Notes: generated by a model not told the origin, from the letters alone. DNA of 64,000 nt from Tenacibaculum aiptasiae (GCF_008806755.1 NZ_WAAU01000037.1:1-64000), one strand, 5' to 3'; numbered from the stretch's first letter, positions 18,167-28,265 are shown. Numbers and translations: made by a program.

Positions 18167-19093
18167 ATGGAACAAGAATATAAAGATGAAACTTTTTTAG
18201 CTCGTTGGATAGCCAATGAACTGACTCCAGAGGAGCTAAAACAATTTCAAAGCTCTGAAGATTACCATCATTTTAAAGCTATAAATGATGCTTCACAGCA
18301 ACTGAAAGCACCAGCTTACGATAAAGCTGCTGCTTTAAATAATCTAATAGGGGAAACATTAGAGAAAAAGAAAGAAACTACTACTAAAGTAAGGAGATTA
18401 ACTCCAGCATGGTTGTATGGTGCTGTAGCCTCTATAGCTTTGATAGTTAGCTTTTTTTATTTTAATGCAAACAATACTAATAGTATTTCCACTAGTTTCG
18501 GGGAACAAATTACTATTTCGTTACCTGACAACTCTAAAGTTCACCTTTCTCCAAATTCTAAACTAGAATATGTTGAGAAAGATTGGAATACTAATAGAAG
18601 CTTGTCATTAGAAGGAGAAGCTTATTTTGAAGTTGAAAAAGGTAAAACTTTTACAGTTAATACAACAGAGGGGAATGTTACTGTTTTAGGAACTAAGTTT
18701 ACTGTTAACTCTTCAAAAAACTTTTTTGAAACTCAGTGCTTTGAAGGAAAAGTTAAGGTTACTCCAAAAAATAATAATGAGGTTATCTTAACTAAAGGTA
18801 AGGCTCATAGAATATTTAATAATGATAGTGAAAGTTGGAATTTTGACCAAGATTCTCCTTCATGGATACATGGTGAAAGCAGCTTCAATAACACACCTAT
18901 TAGTCAAGTAATTACAGCTTTAGAAAAGCAATATAAAATTAAGTTTGACACAAGTAAAATTGATCTAAACAAACGTTTTACAGGTACATTTACTCACAAG
19001 AATATGAATGTTGCTTTAAAAACAGTTTTTGCTCCAATGAAAATTTCTTTTACATTAGCAAAAAATAGTCCGATTGTATTGAGATATAATTAA
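18167..19093 (+). CDS. FecR-type anti-sigma factor with DUF4974 domain
   Basis: 308 residues. It has a short cytoplasmic N-terminal region (ARWIANELTPEEL), one transmembrane helix at about 81-99, a FecR domain at about 108-205 (QITISLPDNSKVHLSPNSKL, EGEAYFEVEKGKTFTVNT) and a C-terminal DUF4974 domain at about 235-305 with SSFNNTPISQVITALEKQY. It should bind the sigma factor on the inside and the receptor's STN domain in the periplasm, relaying the substrate signal. The stop overlaps the ATG of the receptor gene by one base (19093), so translation is likely coupled. Confidence 0.92.
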   Translation: MEQEYKDETFLARWIANELTPEELKQFQSSEDYHHFKAINDASQQLKAPAYDKAAALNNLIGETLEKKKETTTKVRRLTPAWLYGAVASIALIVSFFYFNANNTNSISTSFGEQITISLPDNSKVHLSPNSKLEYVEKDWNTNRSLSLEGEAYFEVEKGKTFTVNTTEGNVTVLGTKFTVNSSKNFFETQCFEGKVKVTPKNNNEVILTKGKAHRIFNNDSESWNFDQDSPSWIHGESSFNNTPISQVITALEKQYKIKFDTSKIDLNKRFTGTFTHKNMNVALKTVFAPMKISFTLAKNSPIVLRYN

Positions 19094-21468
19094 TGAAGCA
19101 AAAAATAAGTATACTTTTGATGTGCTTGACAATGTCTATTTTTTCTCAAGAAAAAATAGACATTGCTTTTTTAGACACGCCTATATTAGATGTTATAAAA
19201 CAAGTAGAATCTAATTATAAGGTGAAGTTTTCTTTTGATCCAAACATAACCAAAGAAGTATATTTTACTTTTAACAAAAAGAACTGCCTATTAGAAGAAT
19301 TACTTAACGAAATAGAAAATCAAGTCTCCTTAAAATTTAATCGAGTTGATGACAGATACTACTATATATCCGTTTTAAAAGAGTCTACCTTTAATAATTA
19401 TAATTTATTAAAAGAGGTTCAAATAAGTAATTATGTAACTCTAGGTATTAATAAAAATAAAAACGGTTCTATTTCAATTTTACCTCAACAACTAGGCGTT
19501 TTACCAGGTTTAACAGAACCTGATGTTTTAGAAAGCCTAAAGATTATCCCAGGAGTTCAAAGTCCTAATGAAACTGCATCAGGCATTTATATAAGAGGAG
19601 GAACTCCCGATCAGAACTTGATTTTTTGGGATGGTATAAAAATGTATTATTCAGGGCATTTTTTTGGTACACTTTCTGCCTTTAACCCTTATACTACCAA
19701 AAAAATAACCTTATCTAAAAGCGGAACGCAAGCTCGCTACGGAAATAGAATTTCTGGAGTTATAGATATTAAAACTCAAGAAAATATTCCTTCAAGAGTA
19801 ACTGGTGGTTTTGGATTTAACATGACTCACTTTGATGCTTTTCTAAAAATCCCTCTTTCTAAAAAAGTAGCTTTAACAACCTCTTTTAGACGCTCTTTTA
19901 CGGATGTAGTAAACACCTTTACTTTTGATAAATTATCTAAACGAGTATTTCAAACGTTTGATGCCAATCATGAGAGAAGAATAATTAACAAAAGTGTTCC
20001 TTTCGAAAGAGATAACCGATTTTATTTTGCAGATTTCACGGCTAAACTGGCTGTTAAACCTTCTGAAAATGAATCTTTATCATTCAATTTTCTATACACA
20101 AAAAACAAATTAATAAATAACTTTAAAATTCCATTATATCAAGACAATTATCTAGATGATTTAAATATAACCAATAGAGGTCTAAGCTTTCTTTGGAATA
20201 AAAAATTATCAGATAACTTAACTCATGATTTCAAAACTTTTTACTCTAACTTTAAGTTAAACTATACAGGTAACTACAATTATATTAACAACTATCTTGT
20301 TCGTAATTCAATAAAAACCAATTCTGTGAGAGATTTAGGTTTTTCTTATAGCATGAATTATAAGGCTAACTCTAAAACAAATTTTCTTTTTGGTTATGAT
20401 TTTCTTTCAAATGAAACTTCATATGAATTAAAATATATTGCTAGTATTAACTCAAATAATGTTATATACTCTTTACAAGAAGATTCAGGAACAAATAATA
20501 CACACTCTTTTTTCACTGAATATTTATACGACAATGATAATTGGAGAATCAATTCAGGAATAAGAATAAATCACTTTGATAAAATTAATAAAACAGTAGT
20601 TGAACCTAGAATATATATAGAAAAGAAAATTAATGACGAATTTAGTTTTAAAACTTCTTTAGAACAAAAACATCAACCGCTAAGTCAAATAATCGAATTT
20701 CAGACATCTAGCTTAGGTTTCGATTTAGAAAATCAAGTTTGGGCTCAAGTTAATGACAGTAACATACCTCTTCAAAAGAGTTTTCAATTTTCAGCTGGTA
20801 CAGTTTTTAATAAAAATGGGTGGAAAATTGATTTCGAACCATACCTAAAATATATTAGTGGGATGACTTCACAAACCAGAGGGTATAATGATCAAACTAC
20901 AGATTTTTCTAATGGAAAAGGTGAAATTTTTGGTATTGATTTTCTTATCAACAAAAAAATTGGAAATTATAGAACATGGATTAATTACTCGTACACTAAA
21001 AACAAGTTTAAATTTATAGATCTTGAAAATAAATTCTTTCCAGCAAACCATGATATTACCAATTACTTTTCTTGGTCTCATGCTTTTACTTTTAATGACT
21101 TTGAACTTTCTTTAGGTTGGAAACATAGAACAGGAAACCCTTTTACAGATGTTCGTGAATTTCGAATTAATCCAAATACCGGATCCCCAACTATTGTACT
21201 AGATACTGATAATATAAATGCTAAACGTTTACCGAAATATCATCGATTAGACGCTTCTGTTACTTATTCTTTTAATTTTTCTGATAGATGGAAAGCTAAA
21301 CTAGGCTTTTCTATTTTGAACATATACAATCAAAAAAATATTTTAAGGAGAACTTTTACTGCGGTACCTGTAGTTAATAGTAATAATCAAGTAGTGTATC
21401 AGCTAGGTAAAATTGATAAACTGTCGTTAGGAACCACTCCTAATTTAGTTCTTAGAATAAGTTTTTAA
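19093..21468 (+). CDS. TonB-dependent receptor with STN signalling domain
   Basis: 791 residues. Signal peptide to about residue 19 (SIFSQ). An STN (secretin/TonB short N-terminal) domain follows at about 22-92 (IAFLDTPILDVIKQVESNYK). The plug is at about 130-245 with IIPGVQSPNETASGIYIRGG and a GTQARYGNRISGVIDI end. The 22-strand barrel forms the rest, ending in NLVLRISF with a terminal Phe. It imports a substrate across the outer membrane using TonB energy and signals to the FecR protein. No SusD-like lipoprotein follows, which argues against a glycan-uptake PUL and leaves the substrate open (iron chelate, peptide or other). Confidence 0.9.
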   Translation: MKQKISILLMCLTMSIFSQEKIDIAFLDTPILDVIKQVESNYKVKFSFDPNITKEVYFTFNKKNCLLEELLNEIENQVSLKFNRVDDRYYYISVLKESTFNNYNLLKEVQISNYVTLGINKNKNGSISILPQQLGVLPGLTEPDVLESLKIIPGVQSPNETASGIYIRGGTPDQNLIFWDGIKMYYSGHFFGTLSAFNPYTTKKITLSKSGTQARYGNRISGVIDIKTQENIPSRVTGGFGFNMTHFDAFLKIPLSKKVALTTSFRRSFTDVVNTFTFDKLSKRVFQTFDANHERRIINKSVPFERDNRFYFADFTAKLAVKPSENESLSFNFLYTKNKLINNFKIPLYQDNYLDDLNITNRGLSFLWNKKLSDNLTHDFKTFYSNFKLNYTGNYNYINNYLVRNSIKTNSVRDLGFSYSMNYKANSKTNFLFGYDFLSNETSYELKYIASINSNNVIYSLQEDSGTNNTHSFFTEYLYDNDNWRINSGIRINHFDKINKTVVEPRIYIEKKINDEFSFKTSLEQKHQPLSQIIEFQTSSLGFDLENQVWAQVNDSNIPLQKSFQFSAGTVFNKNGWKIDFEPYLKYISGMTSQTRGYNDQTTDFSNGKGEIFGIDFLINKKIGNYRTWINYSYTKNKFKFIDLENKFFPANHDITNYFSWSHAFTFNDFELSLGWKHRTGNPFTDVREFRINPNTGSPTIVLDTDNINAKRLPKYHRLDASVTYSFNFSDRWKAKLGFSILNIYNQKNILRRTFTAVPVVNSNNQVVYQLGKIDKLSLGTTPNLVLRISF

Positions 21469-21472
21469 TAAA

Positions 21473-21500
21473 AAACCTCACTTAATAGCGAGGTTTATAT
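21473..21500. terminator. Short hairpin between the receptor and the GlmU-like gene
   Basis: AAACCTC (21473-21479) pairs with GAGGTTT (21490-21496) in the 34-bp gap between two convergent stops, with A/T-rich flanks. The stem is short and the loop is 10 nt. Confidence 0.6.
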
Positions 21501-21502
21501 TT

Positions 21503-22678
21503 TTAATAATTTCTATATTTTTTAGTTTCATCAAAAACATGTTCAAGAATTTTTTTCTCTTTATCATCAAATTCTATATTACGTCTTTTCATTACCACAT
21601 CTGCTACTTCAAATACTTTATTTGTTTTATACTCTGTAAATCCAGAAGCTCCTCCCCAACTAAATGATGGCACAAAATTTCTTGGAAACCCACTTCCAAA
21701 AATGTTTGCTGAAACTCCTATAACAGTTCCCGTATTAAACATTGTATTTATTCCACATTTAGAATGATCTCCCATCATTAAACCACAAAATTGTAATCCT
21801 GTTTTTGCAAACCTACCTGTTTCATAGTTCCATAATTTTACCTCAGCATAATTATTTTTAAGGTTTGAATTGTTAGTATCTGCTCCTAAATTACACCATT
21901 CTCCTAAAACCGAATTTCCTAAGAATCCATCATGTCCTTTATTCGAATACCCCATTAAAACAGAATTATTCACCTCTCCTCCTACTTTACAATAAGGCCC
22001 TAATGTAGTAGCTCCATAAATCTTTGCTCCTAATTTTAAAACTGACTTTTCACACATAGCCAAAGCTCCTCTTACTACAACTCCTTCCATTACTTCTGCA
22101 TCCTTACCAATATAAATTGGCCCTGTAGAAGCATTTAAAACTGCATAAGTTAACTTAGCCCCTTTCTCTACAAAGATATCAGCTCTATTAATGCAATTAA
22201 CCGTTTCTGGGATAGGTTCTGATTGTCTTCCTTCTGTAATTAAATCGAAATCGGCACGAATTGCTGCATCATTTAAAGAAAAAATATCCCACGTATTTTT
22301 TATTTGTATAATATCATCTTCAAACTCTATTTGTTCATACTTAGAAAAATCTACTTCTTCTTGTGTATCTGCTGTATAAAAAGCAATAACATCATCTCCT
22401 CTAAAAACCGCTTGATTCTCTTTTAACCCTTTTACAACCTCAACCAATGATTTGTTTGGTAAAAAAGACGCATTTAACAACACATTCTCTTCCATCTCAA
22501 CCATTGGATATTTTTCTTCTAAATATTCTTCAGTAATTGTAGTAGTTGTTAAACCAAGGAACTTCTCCCACTTTTCTCTAATTGTTAAAATACCTACTCT
22601 TAAATCGGCTACTGGTTTTGTATATGTAAATGGTAATAATGCTGTACGCACATCGCCATCAAATAAAATATAATTCAT
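21503..22678 (-). CDS. GlmU-like sugar nucleotidyltransferase / left-handed beta-helix protein
   Basis: 391 residues from the ATG at 22678 (MNYILFDGDVRTALLPFTYT). The frame is open to 22702, but a -7 element occupies 22702-22709, so the inner ATG is the better start. The N-terminal part resembles a degenerate nucleotidyltransferase and contains TKPVADLRVGILTIREKW. From about residue 180 on, hexapeptide repeats form a left-handed beta-helix (IYIGKDAEVMEGVVVRGAL, KIYGATTLGPYCKVGGEV). It corresponds to the Bacteroidota family named 'putative sugar nucleotidyl transferase', related to GlmU. Its true substrate is unknown. It stands alone. Confidence 0.8.
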   Translation of the reverse strand: MNYILFDGDVRTALLPFTYTKPVADLRVGILTIREKWEKFLGLTTTTITEEYLEEKYPMVEMEENVLLNASFLPNKSLVEVVKGLKENQAVFRGDDVIAFYTADTQEEVDFSKYEQIEFEDDIIQIKNTWDIFSLNDAAIRADFDLITEGRQSEPIPETVNCINRADIFVEKGAKLTYAVLNASTGPIYIGKDAEVMEGVVVRGALAMCEKSVLKLGAKIYGATTLGPYCKVGGEVNNSVLMGYSNKGHDGFLGNSVLGEWCNLGADTNNSNLKNNYAEVKLWNYETGRFAKTGLQFCGLMMGDHSKCGINTMFNTGTVIGVSANIFGSGFPRNFVPSFSWGGASGFTEYKTNKVFEVADVVMKRRNIEFDDKEKKILEHVFDETKKYRNY

Positions 22679-22701
22679 TTCTATTTCTTTTTGTAGATAC
22701 A

Positions 22702-22709
22702 CAAACTTA
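22702..22709 (-). promoter_or_regulatory. Candidate promoter -7 element of the GlmU-like gene
   Basis: The minus strand reads TAAGTTTG (TAnnTTTG) 24 bp upstream of the ATG at 22678. It supports that start over the longer frame. Confidence 0.45.
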
Positions 22710-22748
22710 CTACTTTCCTTTGATTTTTTAAGTCTAAAATTTTAATAT

Positions 22749-22756
22749 TACTTTTG
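22749..22756 (+). promoter_or_regulatory. Candidate promoter -7 element of the 128-residue membrane protein gene
   Basis: TACTTTTG (TAnnTTTG), 38 bp before the start codon at 22794. It is divergent from the GlmU-like promoter, with 39 bp between the two -7 boxes. Confidence 0.45.
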
Positions 22757-22793
22757 TTGTAACAAAACCTAATTGGTTTTTAATTTTTAAAGA

Positions 22794-23180
22794 ATGAAAA
22801 AGATTTTAGCCCTTATTATTGGTGTTATTTTATTAATTGCAGGTATTTACTACGCATTTATCTACTACGTTCCTTATAGTGAAGGGGTTCGATCTGGAGA
22901 ACTAATTAAAATTAGTCACAAAGGCGTATTTGTTAAAACTTGGGAAGGAGAAATTAGTCAAGGAATTTCTGGTGCTCAAATATTCTCTTTTTCAGTAGAA
23001 GATAAAGAAACTGCTGTTATTGATAATTTAAAAAAATACCAAGGTAGATATGTAAAAGTTACTTATAAAGAACGTTTTGGAACTTTCTTTTGGTTAGGAG
23101 ATACTAAATATTTTATTACTAAAGTGGAAGAAGAAGCTTCTCCACATTTTAGAGGAGTTACTAAAGAAAATGAACAATAA
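22794..23180 (+). CDS. Small single-span membrane protein, conserved in flavobacteria
   Basis: 128 residues. One N-terminal membrane helix (about residues 4-28, ILALIIGVILLIAGIYYAF) is followed by a beta-rich extracytoplasmic domain with YSEGVRSGELIKISHKG and VFVKTWEGEISQG. From memory, relatives are sometimes labelled 6-phosphogluconate dehydrogenase. Nothing here supports that: there is no Rossmann fold or NADP motif. The function is unknown. It overlaps the thioesterase start by 11 bp, so the two are translated together. Confidence 0.75.
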   Translation: MKKILALIIGVILLIAGIYYAFIYYVPYSEGVRSGELIKISHKGVFVKTWEGEISQGISGAQIFSFSVEDKETAVIDNLKKYQGRYVKVTYKERFGTFFWLGDTKYFITKVEEEASPHFRGVTKENEQ

Positions 23181-23715
23181 TTATAAAAAAATAGAAGATA
23201 CTTGCATTACGATTTCTGAGCTAATGCTTCCTTCACATGCAAATTTTAGTGGTAAAATTCATGGTGGTTACATCTTGAACCTAATGGATCAAATTGCCTT
23301 TGCTTGTGCTTCAAAACATTCTGGAACTTATTGTGTGACTGCCTCTGTAGATACAGTTAATTTTATTAATCCTATTGAGGTTGGCGAGTTAGTTACCATG
23401 AGAGCTTCTATTAATTATGTTGGAAACACCTCTATGGTAGTTGGAATTCGTGTAGAATCTCAAAACATCCAAACAGGTAATGTAAAACACTGTAATTCTT
23501 CTTATTTTACTATGGTTGCTAAAAATGAGCAAGGAAGCAACTCTAAAGTACCTGGTATTATAATTAGTAACGATAATGAAATGCGTAGATTTTTAGAGGC
23601 TATTCATAGAAATGAAACTAGAAAAAATAGACTCGAAGAATTTGATAGTGAAAACTTCTCGGTACAAGAGCACGCAAAAGATTTAGAAAAATATAATATC
23701 AAAATAGAATTATAA
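23170..23715 (+). CDS. Acyl-CoA thioesterase (hotdog fold)
   Basis: 181 residues. One hotdog domain covers about 10-130 and contains ANFSGKIHGGYILNLMDQIA, in which the HGG and the following Asp are typical of YciA/BACH-type acyl-CoA hydrolases, then CVTASVDTVNFINPIEVGEL. It hydrolyses acyl-CoA to free fatty acid and CoA in the cytosol; chain-length preference cannot be read. About 50 charged C-terminal residues extend beyond the domain. It ends just before a strong terminator. Confidence 0.9.
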   Translation: MNNNYKKIEDTCITISELMLPSHANFSGKIHGGYILNLMDQIAFACASKHSGTYCVTASVDTVNFINPIEVGELVTMRASINYVGNTSMVVGIRVESQNIQTGNVKHCNSSYFTMVAKNEQGSNSKVPGIIISNDNEMRRFLEAIHRNETRKNRLEEFDSENFSVQEHAKDLEKYNIKIEL

Positions 23716-23748
23716 AAAAACCGAAGCTTAAAGCTTCGGTTTTTTTTT
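23714..23748. terminator. Bidirectional terminator between thioesterase and tolC-like genes
   Basis: CCGAAGC/GCTTCGG stem (23721-23739) with a TTAAA loop, flanked by A7 and T9 so that it works on both strands. Confidence 0.88.
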
Positions 23749-23762
23749 ATCTGTAGATAAAT

Positions 23763-25088
23763 TTAAAAATTCTTGTTATCTAATAACATTCCTGCTAACT
23801 GCAACAACTGCAGTTCTGCATTTTTAGCAGTATATTTTGCCCTACTTACACTTAACTCTGCATTAATTAAATTAATTTGAGCTTGGCGGAAATCTATTGA
23901 GGTAATTTGTCCTAATTTGTATCGCTCATTAGTTCGTTCAAAATTATGTTTATTCGTTGTTACATTTTTTTCTTGGGCTTGTAACGAAAACAATGCATTT
24001 TGATAAGTCTCCCAAGCATTATTCACATCTCTCTCTAATTGTTCCTCTTGTTGTTGTTTTTGAATTTCTTGTGTTTCTAAAGCTATTTTTGCATTCGCAA
24101 CATTAGTTTTAGTTCTTCCTCCATCAAAAATATTCCAAGACAAACTTAAACCAGCATTTAACCCCGTTTGTGTATTAGTTATTGGATTATTTGGATTACC
24201 TCCAAGTCCATTATCATTTTTATTCCAAGCATAAGAACTTGTTAAACTCACGTTGGGCATCCATCCTGCTCTATTAATTTTTACATCTAAGTGCCTTAAA
24301 TCAATGTTCTTTTTTGCCTGTAATATAGTTGCGTTATTTGTTTTAGCCTTTTGTAAAACATCTATCAAATTTAAATCAATTGCGTAGGTTACATTGGTAT
24401 CTACTTTTACTGGAGTATTTACACTTCTACCCAACACCACGTTTAAATCTCTTTTTGCGTTCGATAATTGACGTTTTAAATCTATATATGTAATACTATC
24501 ATTATTAACATCTACTTCTGCATTCAATACTTCTAACTTAGTATTCTGACCATAATCAAAATTATATTTAGCTCTTTCTAACCTCTTCTTTGAAATTTCT
24601 AATGTTTCTTTTTGGGTCTTTTCATTTTCTGTTAATCTTCCTACTTCATAATACGCTAAAAACAATGTGGTTAACGTATTTTCCATTACTTGTCTTGCTT
24701 GCAACTCTGTTAAATTATAATTTTCTTTTAATCGTTTAAAAGTATTTTGCCTATTAAACCCATTGAAAATAGTATAATTTAACCCTACTGACGCATTGTA
24801 TGACTTTGATATAATGCCTTTAACATTTGCTGGCGGTATATTTTGAAACGTAAGCTCAGAATTATTGTTACTATAATTAGCTCCGGCATTTCCAGTAACA
24901 GTTGGTAGGTATCCACTGTTATAAATACTTTTATTGTTTTTAGCAGTTTCTAAATTATTCTTTGTTACTCTAATATCGTAATTATTCGCTAGTGTTATTT
25001 CTACTGCCTTCTCCTTACTTAATACTTCTTGTCCGTAAAAAGAAATACTAGTGAATAAACACCCTATGATTAAATGTATTTTTTTCAT
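23763..25088 (-). CDS. TolC family outer-membrane efflux channel
   Basis: 441 residues with a signal peptide (ending SFYGQ). Two outer-membrane efflux protein repeats are visible, each with long coiled-coil helices (ARQVMENTLTTLFLAYYEVG; TQEIQKQQQEEQLERDVNN) and beta-strand pairs such as LNYTIFNGFNRQNTF and LSLSWNIFDGGRTKTN. These FNGxNR and FDGGRT motifs are typical. It forms the exit duct of the tripartite pump encoded by the two genes before it in the same operon (12-bp gap to the RND gene). Confidence 0.93.
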   Translation of the reverse strand: MKKIHLIIGCLFTSISFYGQEVLSKEKAVEITLANNYDIRVTKNNLETAKNNKSIYNSGYLPTVTGNAGANYSNNNSELTFQNIPPANVKGIISKSYNASVGLNYTIFNGFNRQNTFKRLKENYNLTELQARQVMENTLTTLFLAYYEVGRLTENEKTQKETLEISKKRLERAKYNFDYGQNTKLEVLNAEVDVNNDSITYIDLKRQLSNAKRDLNVVLGRSVNTPVKVDTNVTYAIDLNLIDVLQKAKTNNATILQAKKNIDLRHLDVKINRAGWMPNVSLTSSYAWNKNDNGLGGNPNNPITNTQTGLNAGLSLSWNIFDGGRTKTNVANAKIALETQEIQKQQQEEQLERDVNNAWETYQNALFSLQAQEKNVTTNKHNFERTNERYKLGQITSIDFRQAQINLINAELSVSRAKYTAKNAELQLLQLAGMLLDNKNF

Positions 25089-25100
25089 TCTTGTTTTCTT

Positions 25101-28100
25101 TTACTCTTCTAATTCTTCGTTTTCTGCTTCTAATTCTTTAATAGCCCTTTCTACTTCTTCTCTTTTTGGCTTTTTTCCTGTCCATAACCACTTGGTATAT
25201 ACTTTTGAGTAATTAGATATAGACAATAATATTGGTAGCGTTAAAAGTGTTAAAAATGTCGCTATCACAATTCCATAAGCAATAGATATTGCCATTGGAA
25301 TTAGGAACTGAGCTTGCCTACTTGTTTCAAAAATTAAAGGTGCTAATCCAGCTACTGTAGTTATTGTTGTTAAAAATATTGCTCTAAATCTTGATTTACC
25401 TGCTGCAAACAAAGCATCTTCATATTCCATTCCTTCTTTTAGATAACTATTGAATTTGCTAATGAGGACAAGTCCATCATTAACCATAATTCCTATTAAA
25501 GCAATAATTCCCAAAAGTGATAAAATATTTACAGCAAACCCATGAATCCAGTGACCCCAAGCAACTCCTATTAAACTAAATGGCACCATAATTAATAGCA
25601 TAAATGGTTGCCCATATGATCTAAACGTAAATACAATAACAATATAGATTAACAATAAAATTACTGGCCCTACTATTTTTGCTGAACTAGATACTTTTGA
25701 AGCTTCTCTATTTTGTCCTTCATATAAAGCAGTCACTGATGGATACTTTGCCGAAATCTCTGGCATTATTCTCTCTTGAATATCTGTAAGGATATCTGTA
25801 GCACTTCCTTGAGTGGTTTTTAAATCTGCTTCTACCTTTATTTCTCTTTGTCCATCTAAGTGACTAATTGATATTTCACCTCTTTCAATTTGATAACTTG
25901 CTATTTCTGAAAGTGGAATTCTACTTCCTGTAGGAGTTACGATTCGCATGTCATCTAAATTTTTAATTGACGATCGCTCTTCTTTATTATATCTAACCCA
26001 CACTTTTATTTCGTCTTGTCCTCTTTGAAAACGCTGTGCTTGTCTACCAAAAAAACCACTTCTTATTTGCGACATTACCTCGTTCAAATTCAATCCTAAT
26101 AAATAAGCATTCTCTTTTAATTGAATTTTAATTTCTTTAATCCCTTGCGGATCGTTATCGGTAACATCTTTTAAATCTTGATTCTTTTTTAACTCTTCTT
26201 TTAACTCTGTCTTAGCCGCTTTTAGCTCAGTTATATTATTACTTAATAAAGAAACTGATACTGGACTTCCTCCAAAATTACCTCCCGAACCAAAGGTTAG
26301 CGTCTCTACTCCATATACTTCTCCTACTCTTTCTCTAATTGCATTGGTAATTTCTCTTGAACTAAAAGAACGTGTTTCTCCAGGCAATAAATTAATTCGT
26401 AAAGATGCTTTAGCTGAACCTGGTCCTATTTGTTTTAAAATATTTTCTACTACTGGTTCACCTTCTACTCCGTACTTTTTAGTAAATTCTTTTTCTACCT
26501 CCCAAGTTTTTGCTTCTATTACCGATATGATACTATCTGTAATTTTCTCATTGGTTCCTTGTGGCATTGTTAAGTTAACTGAAACTCTATCACTTGCTAT
26601 AGATGGAAAAAAAGTTCCTTTAATAATTCCTCCTTCAAAAGCTCCTTTTGTTAATACTAATAATGATATTGGGATTATTATACCAAAAAACTTATTTTCT
26701 AATACAAATTTTAATGCAGGAGCATATAATTTATCACGCATAAAATCCATTAACTCTTCTGCGTATTTATTAAATTTGTATAACTTTTGATTTCTATCTA
26801 GTGCTTTTGAATGCGCTACGTGAGCTGGTAAAATAATTAACGCTTCTACTAATGAAAGAATTAATGTTAATGCTACCACTGTTGCTACTTCTCCAAAGAA
26901 CTCCCCTATATTTCCATCTAAAAAGAAAAATAATGAGAATGCTAAAACGGTAGTACTTATGGCTGATATAATTGGCGGCACTACTTCCATTGTACCATCT
27001 ATTGCTGCTCTAATTGGATTTTTCCCTTTCTCATAATGATGGTAAATATTTTCTGATATTACAATTCCATCATCTACCAGAATACCAATTACGATGATCA
27101 TTCCAAATAGTGATAATACATTTATTGTAATATTAAAATATCCTGCCAACATAAACATTCCGAAGAATGCTACTGGCAATCCAGCTGCCACCCAAAAAGC
27201 TAATCGAGGACGTAGAAATAATGATAAAAATAGCATTACCAATAACATTCCTTGCCATGCATTTTTGAATAATAATTCAGTACGCTGGTTTAGTGTTATT
27301 GAAGAGTCTCTTGTTACCTCTATTTTTACATTATCATGTTCTGCATTAAACTTTTCAATGTATTCGTTTATTTTTTCTGCTGACGTAAGTAAATCTTCAC
27401 TATTTGTATTACTCACCTGCATTCTTACAGCTAAATTTCCATTATAAAAATTTCTATTAGGTGTTTCATTCCAAATATCTCTTACTGTTGCAACATCTTT
27501 TAATCTAATTATTCTTCCTGAAGCATCTGCTTTTACTACTAAATTATCTAGTTCATCTCCGTAGTATGACCTATTATTAGCACGTATTAAATACTCTTCT
27601 GCATCTGTTTTAACAGATCCTCCTGTTGTTAAAATATTTGCTGTAGAAACTGCATTTGCTACTTGATTAAATGTTAATTCATATGCTAATAAATCATTTT
27701 CTCTTACGGCTATTTCTATTTCTTCTTCTGGATATCCTGAAATTGAAATTTGTGAAATTCCATCTATTCTTCTGATGTCGTTTTCTATTTCTCTGGCTAT
27801 ATTTTTTAATGATTTTAGCGAAATATCATCTCCGGTAACTACAAAACTTATGGTTTCTGCTATGTTCTCTATTTTAGCAACCACTGCTGGTTCCATTCCT
27901 GTTGGAAAGTTTGGAACTTTATCTACTGCATTTTTAACATCTGCTAAAACTACATTTATATCATAACCTTTTAAAGTTTCTACTGAAATAGTTGCTGCAT
28001 TTTCTGAGGATGTCGATGTTACTCTATCTACTCCTACTAATCCTTTTAAATTATCTTCTATTTTTAAAACAACTCCTTCTTCAATTTCTTGAGGTGAAGC

Positions 28101-28262
28101 CCCTGGATATGCAACATTAATATTAATAAATTTTGCATTTGTCAATGGAAAGAAGGATGATTTTAGTGTTGAATACCCAAAAAATCCTAATATCACAAAA
28201 GCTATAATAATAATGTTTACTGCTACGGGATATTTTATAAAATATGCTATTACTTTTTTCAT
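25101..28262 (-). CDS. RND efflux transporter permease
   Basis: 1053 residues, the usual length. Twelve membrane helices and two large periplasmic loops. TM1 is near residue 12 (VAVNIIIIAFVILGFFGYST). The proton-relay Asp pair is present in ILVDDGIVISENIYH at about 395, and the TM10 counterpart reads GIMVNDGLVLISKF. It resembles the HAE-1/AcrB side more than metal-type CusA pumps. It moves drugs or other small molecules from periplasm or inner membrane to the outside, driven by protons. It lies 3 bp after the adaptor gene in the marR-adaptor-RND-TolC operon. Confidence 0.95.
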   Translation of the reverse strand: MKKVIAYFIKYPVAVNIIIIAFVILGFFGYSTLKSSFFPLTNAKFININVAYPGASPQEIEEGVVLKIEDNLKGLVGVDRVTSTSSENAATISVETLKGYDINVVLADVKNAVDKVPNFPTGMEPAVVAKIENIAETISFVVTGDDISLKSLKNIAREIENDIRRIDGISQISISGYPEEEIEIAVRENDLLAYELTFNQVANAVSTANILTTGGSVKTDAEEYLIRANNRSYYGDELDNLVVKADASGRIIRLKDVATVRDIWNETPNRNFYNGNLAVRMQVSNTNSEDLLTSAEKINEYIEKFNAEHDNVKIEVTRDSSITLNQRTELLFKNAWQGMLLVMLFLSLFLRPRLAFWVAAGLPVAFFGMFMLAGYFNITINVLSLFGMIIVIGILVDDGIVISENIYHHYEKGKNPIRAAIDGTMEVVPPIISAISTTVLAFSLFFFLDGNIGEFFGEVATVVALTLILSLVEALIILPAHVAHSKALDRNQKLYKFNKYAEELMDFMRDKLYAPALKFVLENKFFGIIIPISLLVLTKGAFEGGIIKGTFFPSIASDRVSVNLTMPQGTNEKITDSIISVIEAKTWEVEKEFTKKYGVEGEPVVENILKQIGPGSAKASLRINLLPGETRSFSSREITNAIRERVGEVYGVETLTFGSGGNFGGSPVSVSLLSNNITELKAAKTELKEELKKNQDLKDVTDNDPQGIKEIKIQLKENAYLLGLNLNEVMSQIRSGFFGRQAQRFQRGQDEIKVWVRYNKEERSSIKNLDDMRIVTPTGSRIPLSEIASYQIERGEISISHLDGQREIKVEADLKTTQGSATDILTDIQERIMPEISAKYPSVTALYEGQNREASKVSSSAKIVGPVILLLIYIVIVFTFRSYGQPFMLLIMVPFSLIGVAWGHWIHGFAVNILSLLGIIALIGIMVNDGLVLISKFNSYLKEGMEYEDALFAAGKSRFRAIFLTTITTVAGLAPLIFETSRQAQFLIPMAISIAYGIVIATFLTLLTLPILLSISNYSKVYTKWLWTGKKPKREEVERAIKELEAENEELEE

Positions 28263-28265
28263 ATC

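Noticed and set aside
21503..22702. Longer start of the GlmU-like gene at 22702
   Set aside because: A TAAGTTTG -7 element covers 22702-22709 and the family begins at MNYILFDGD (22678).
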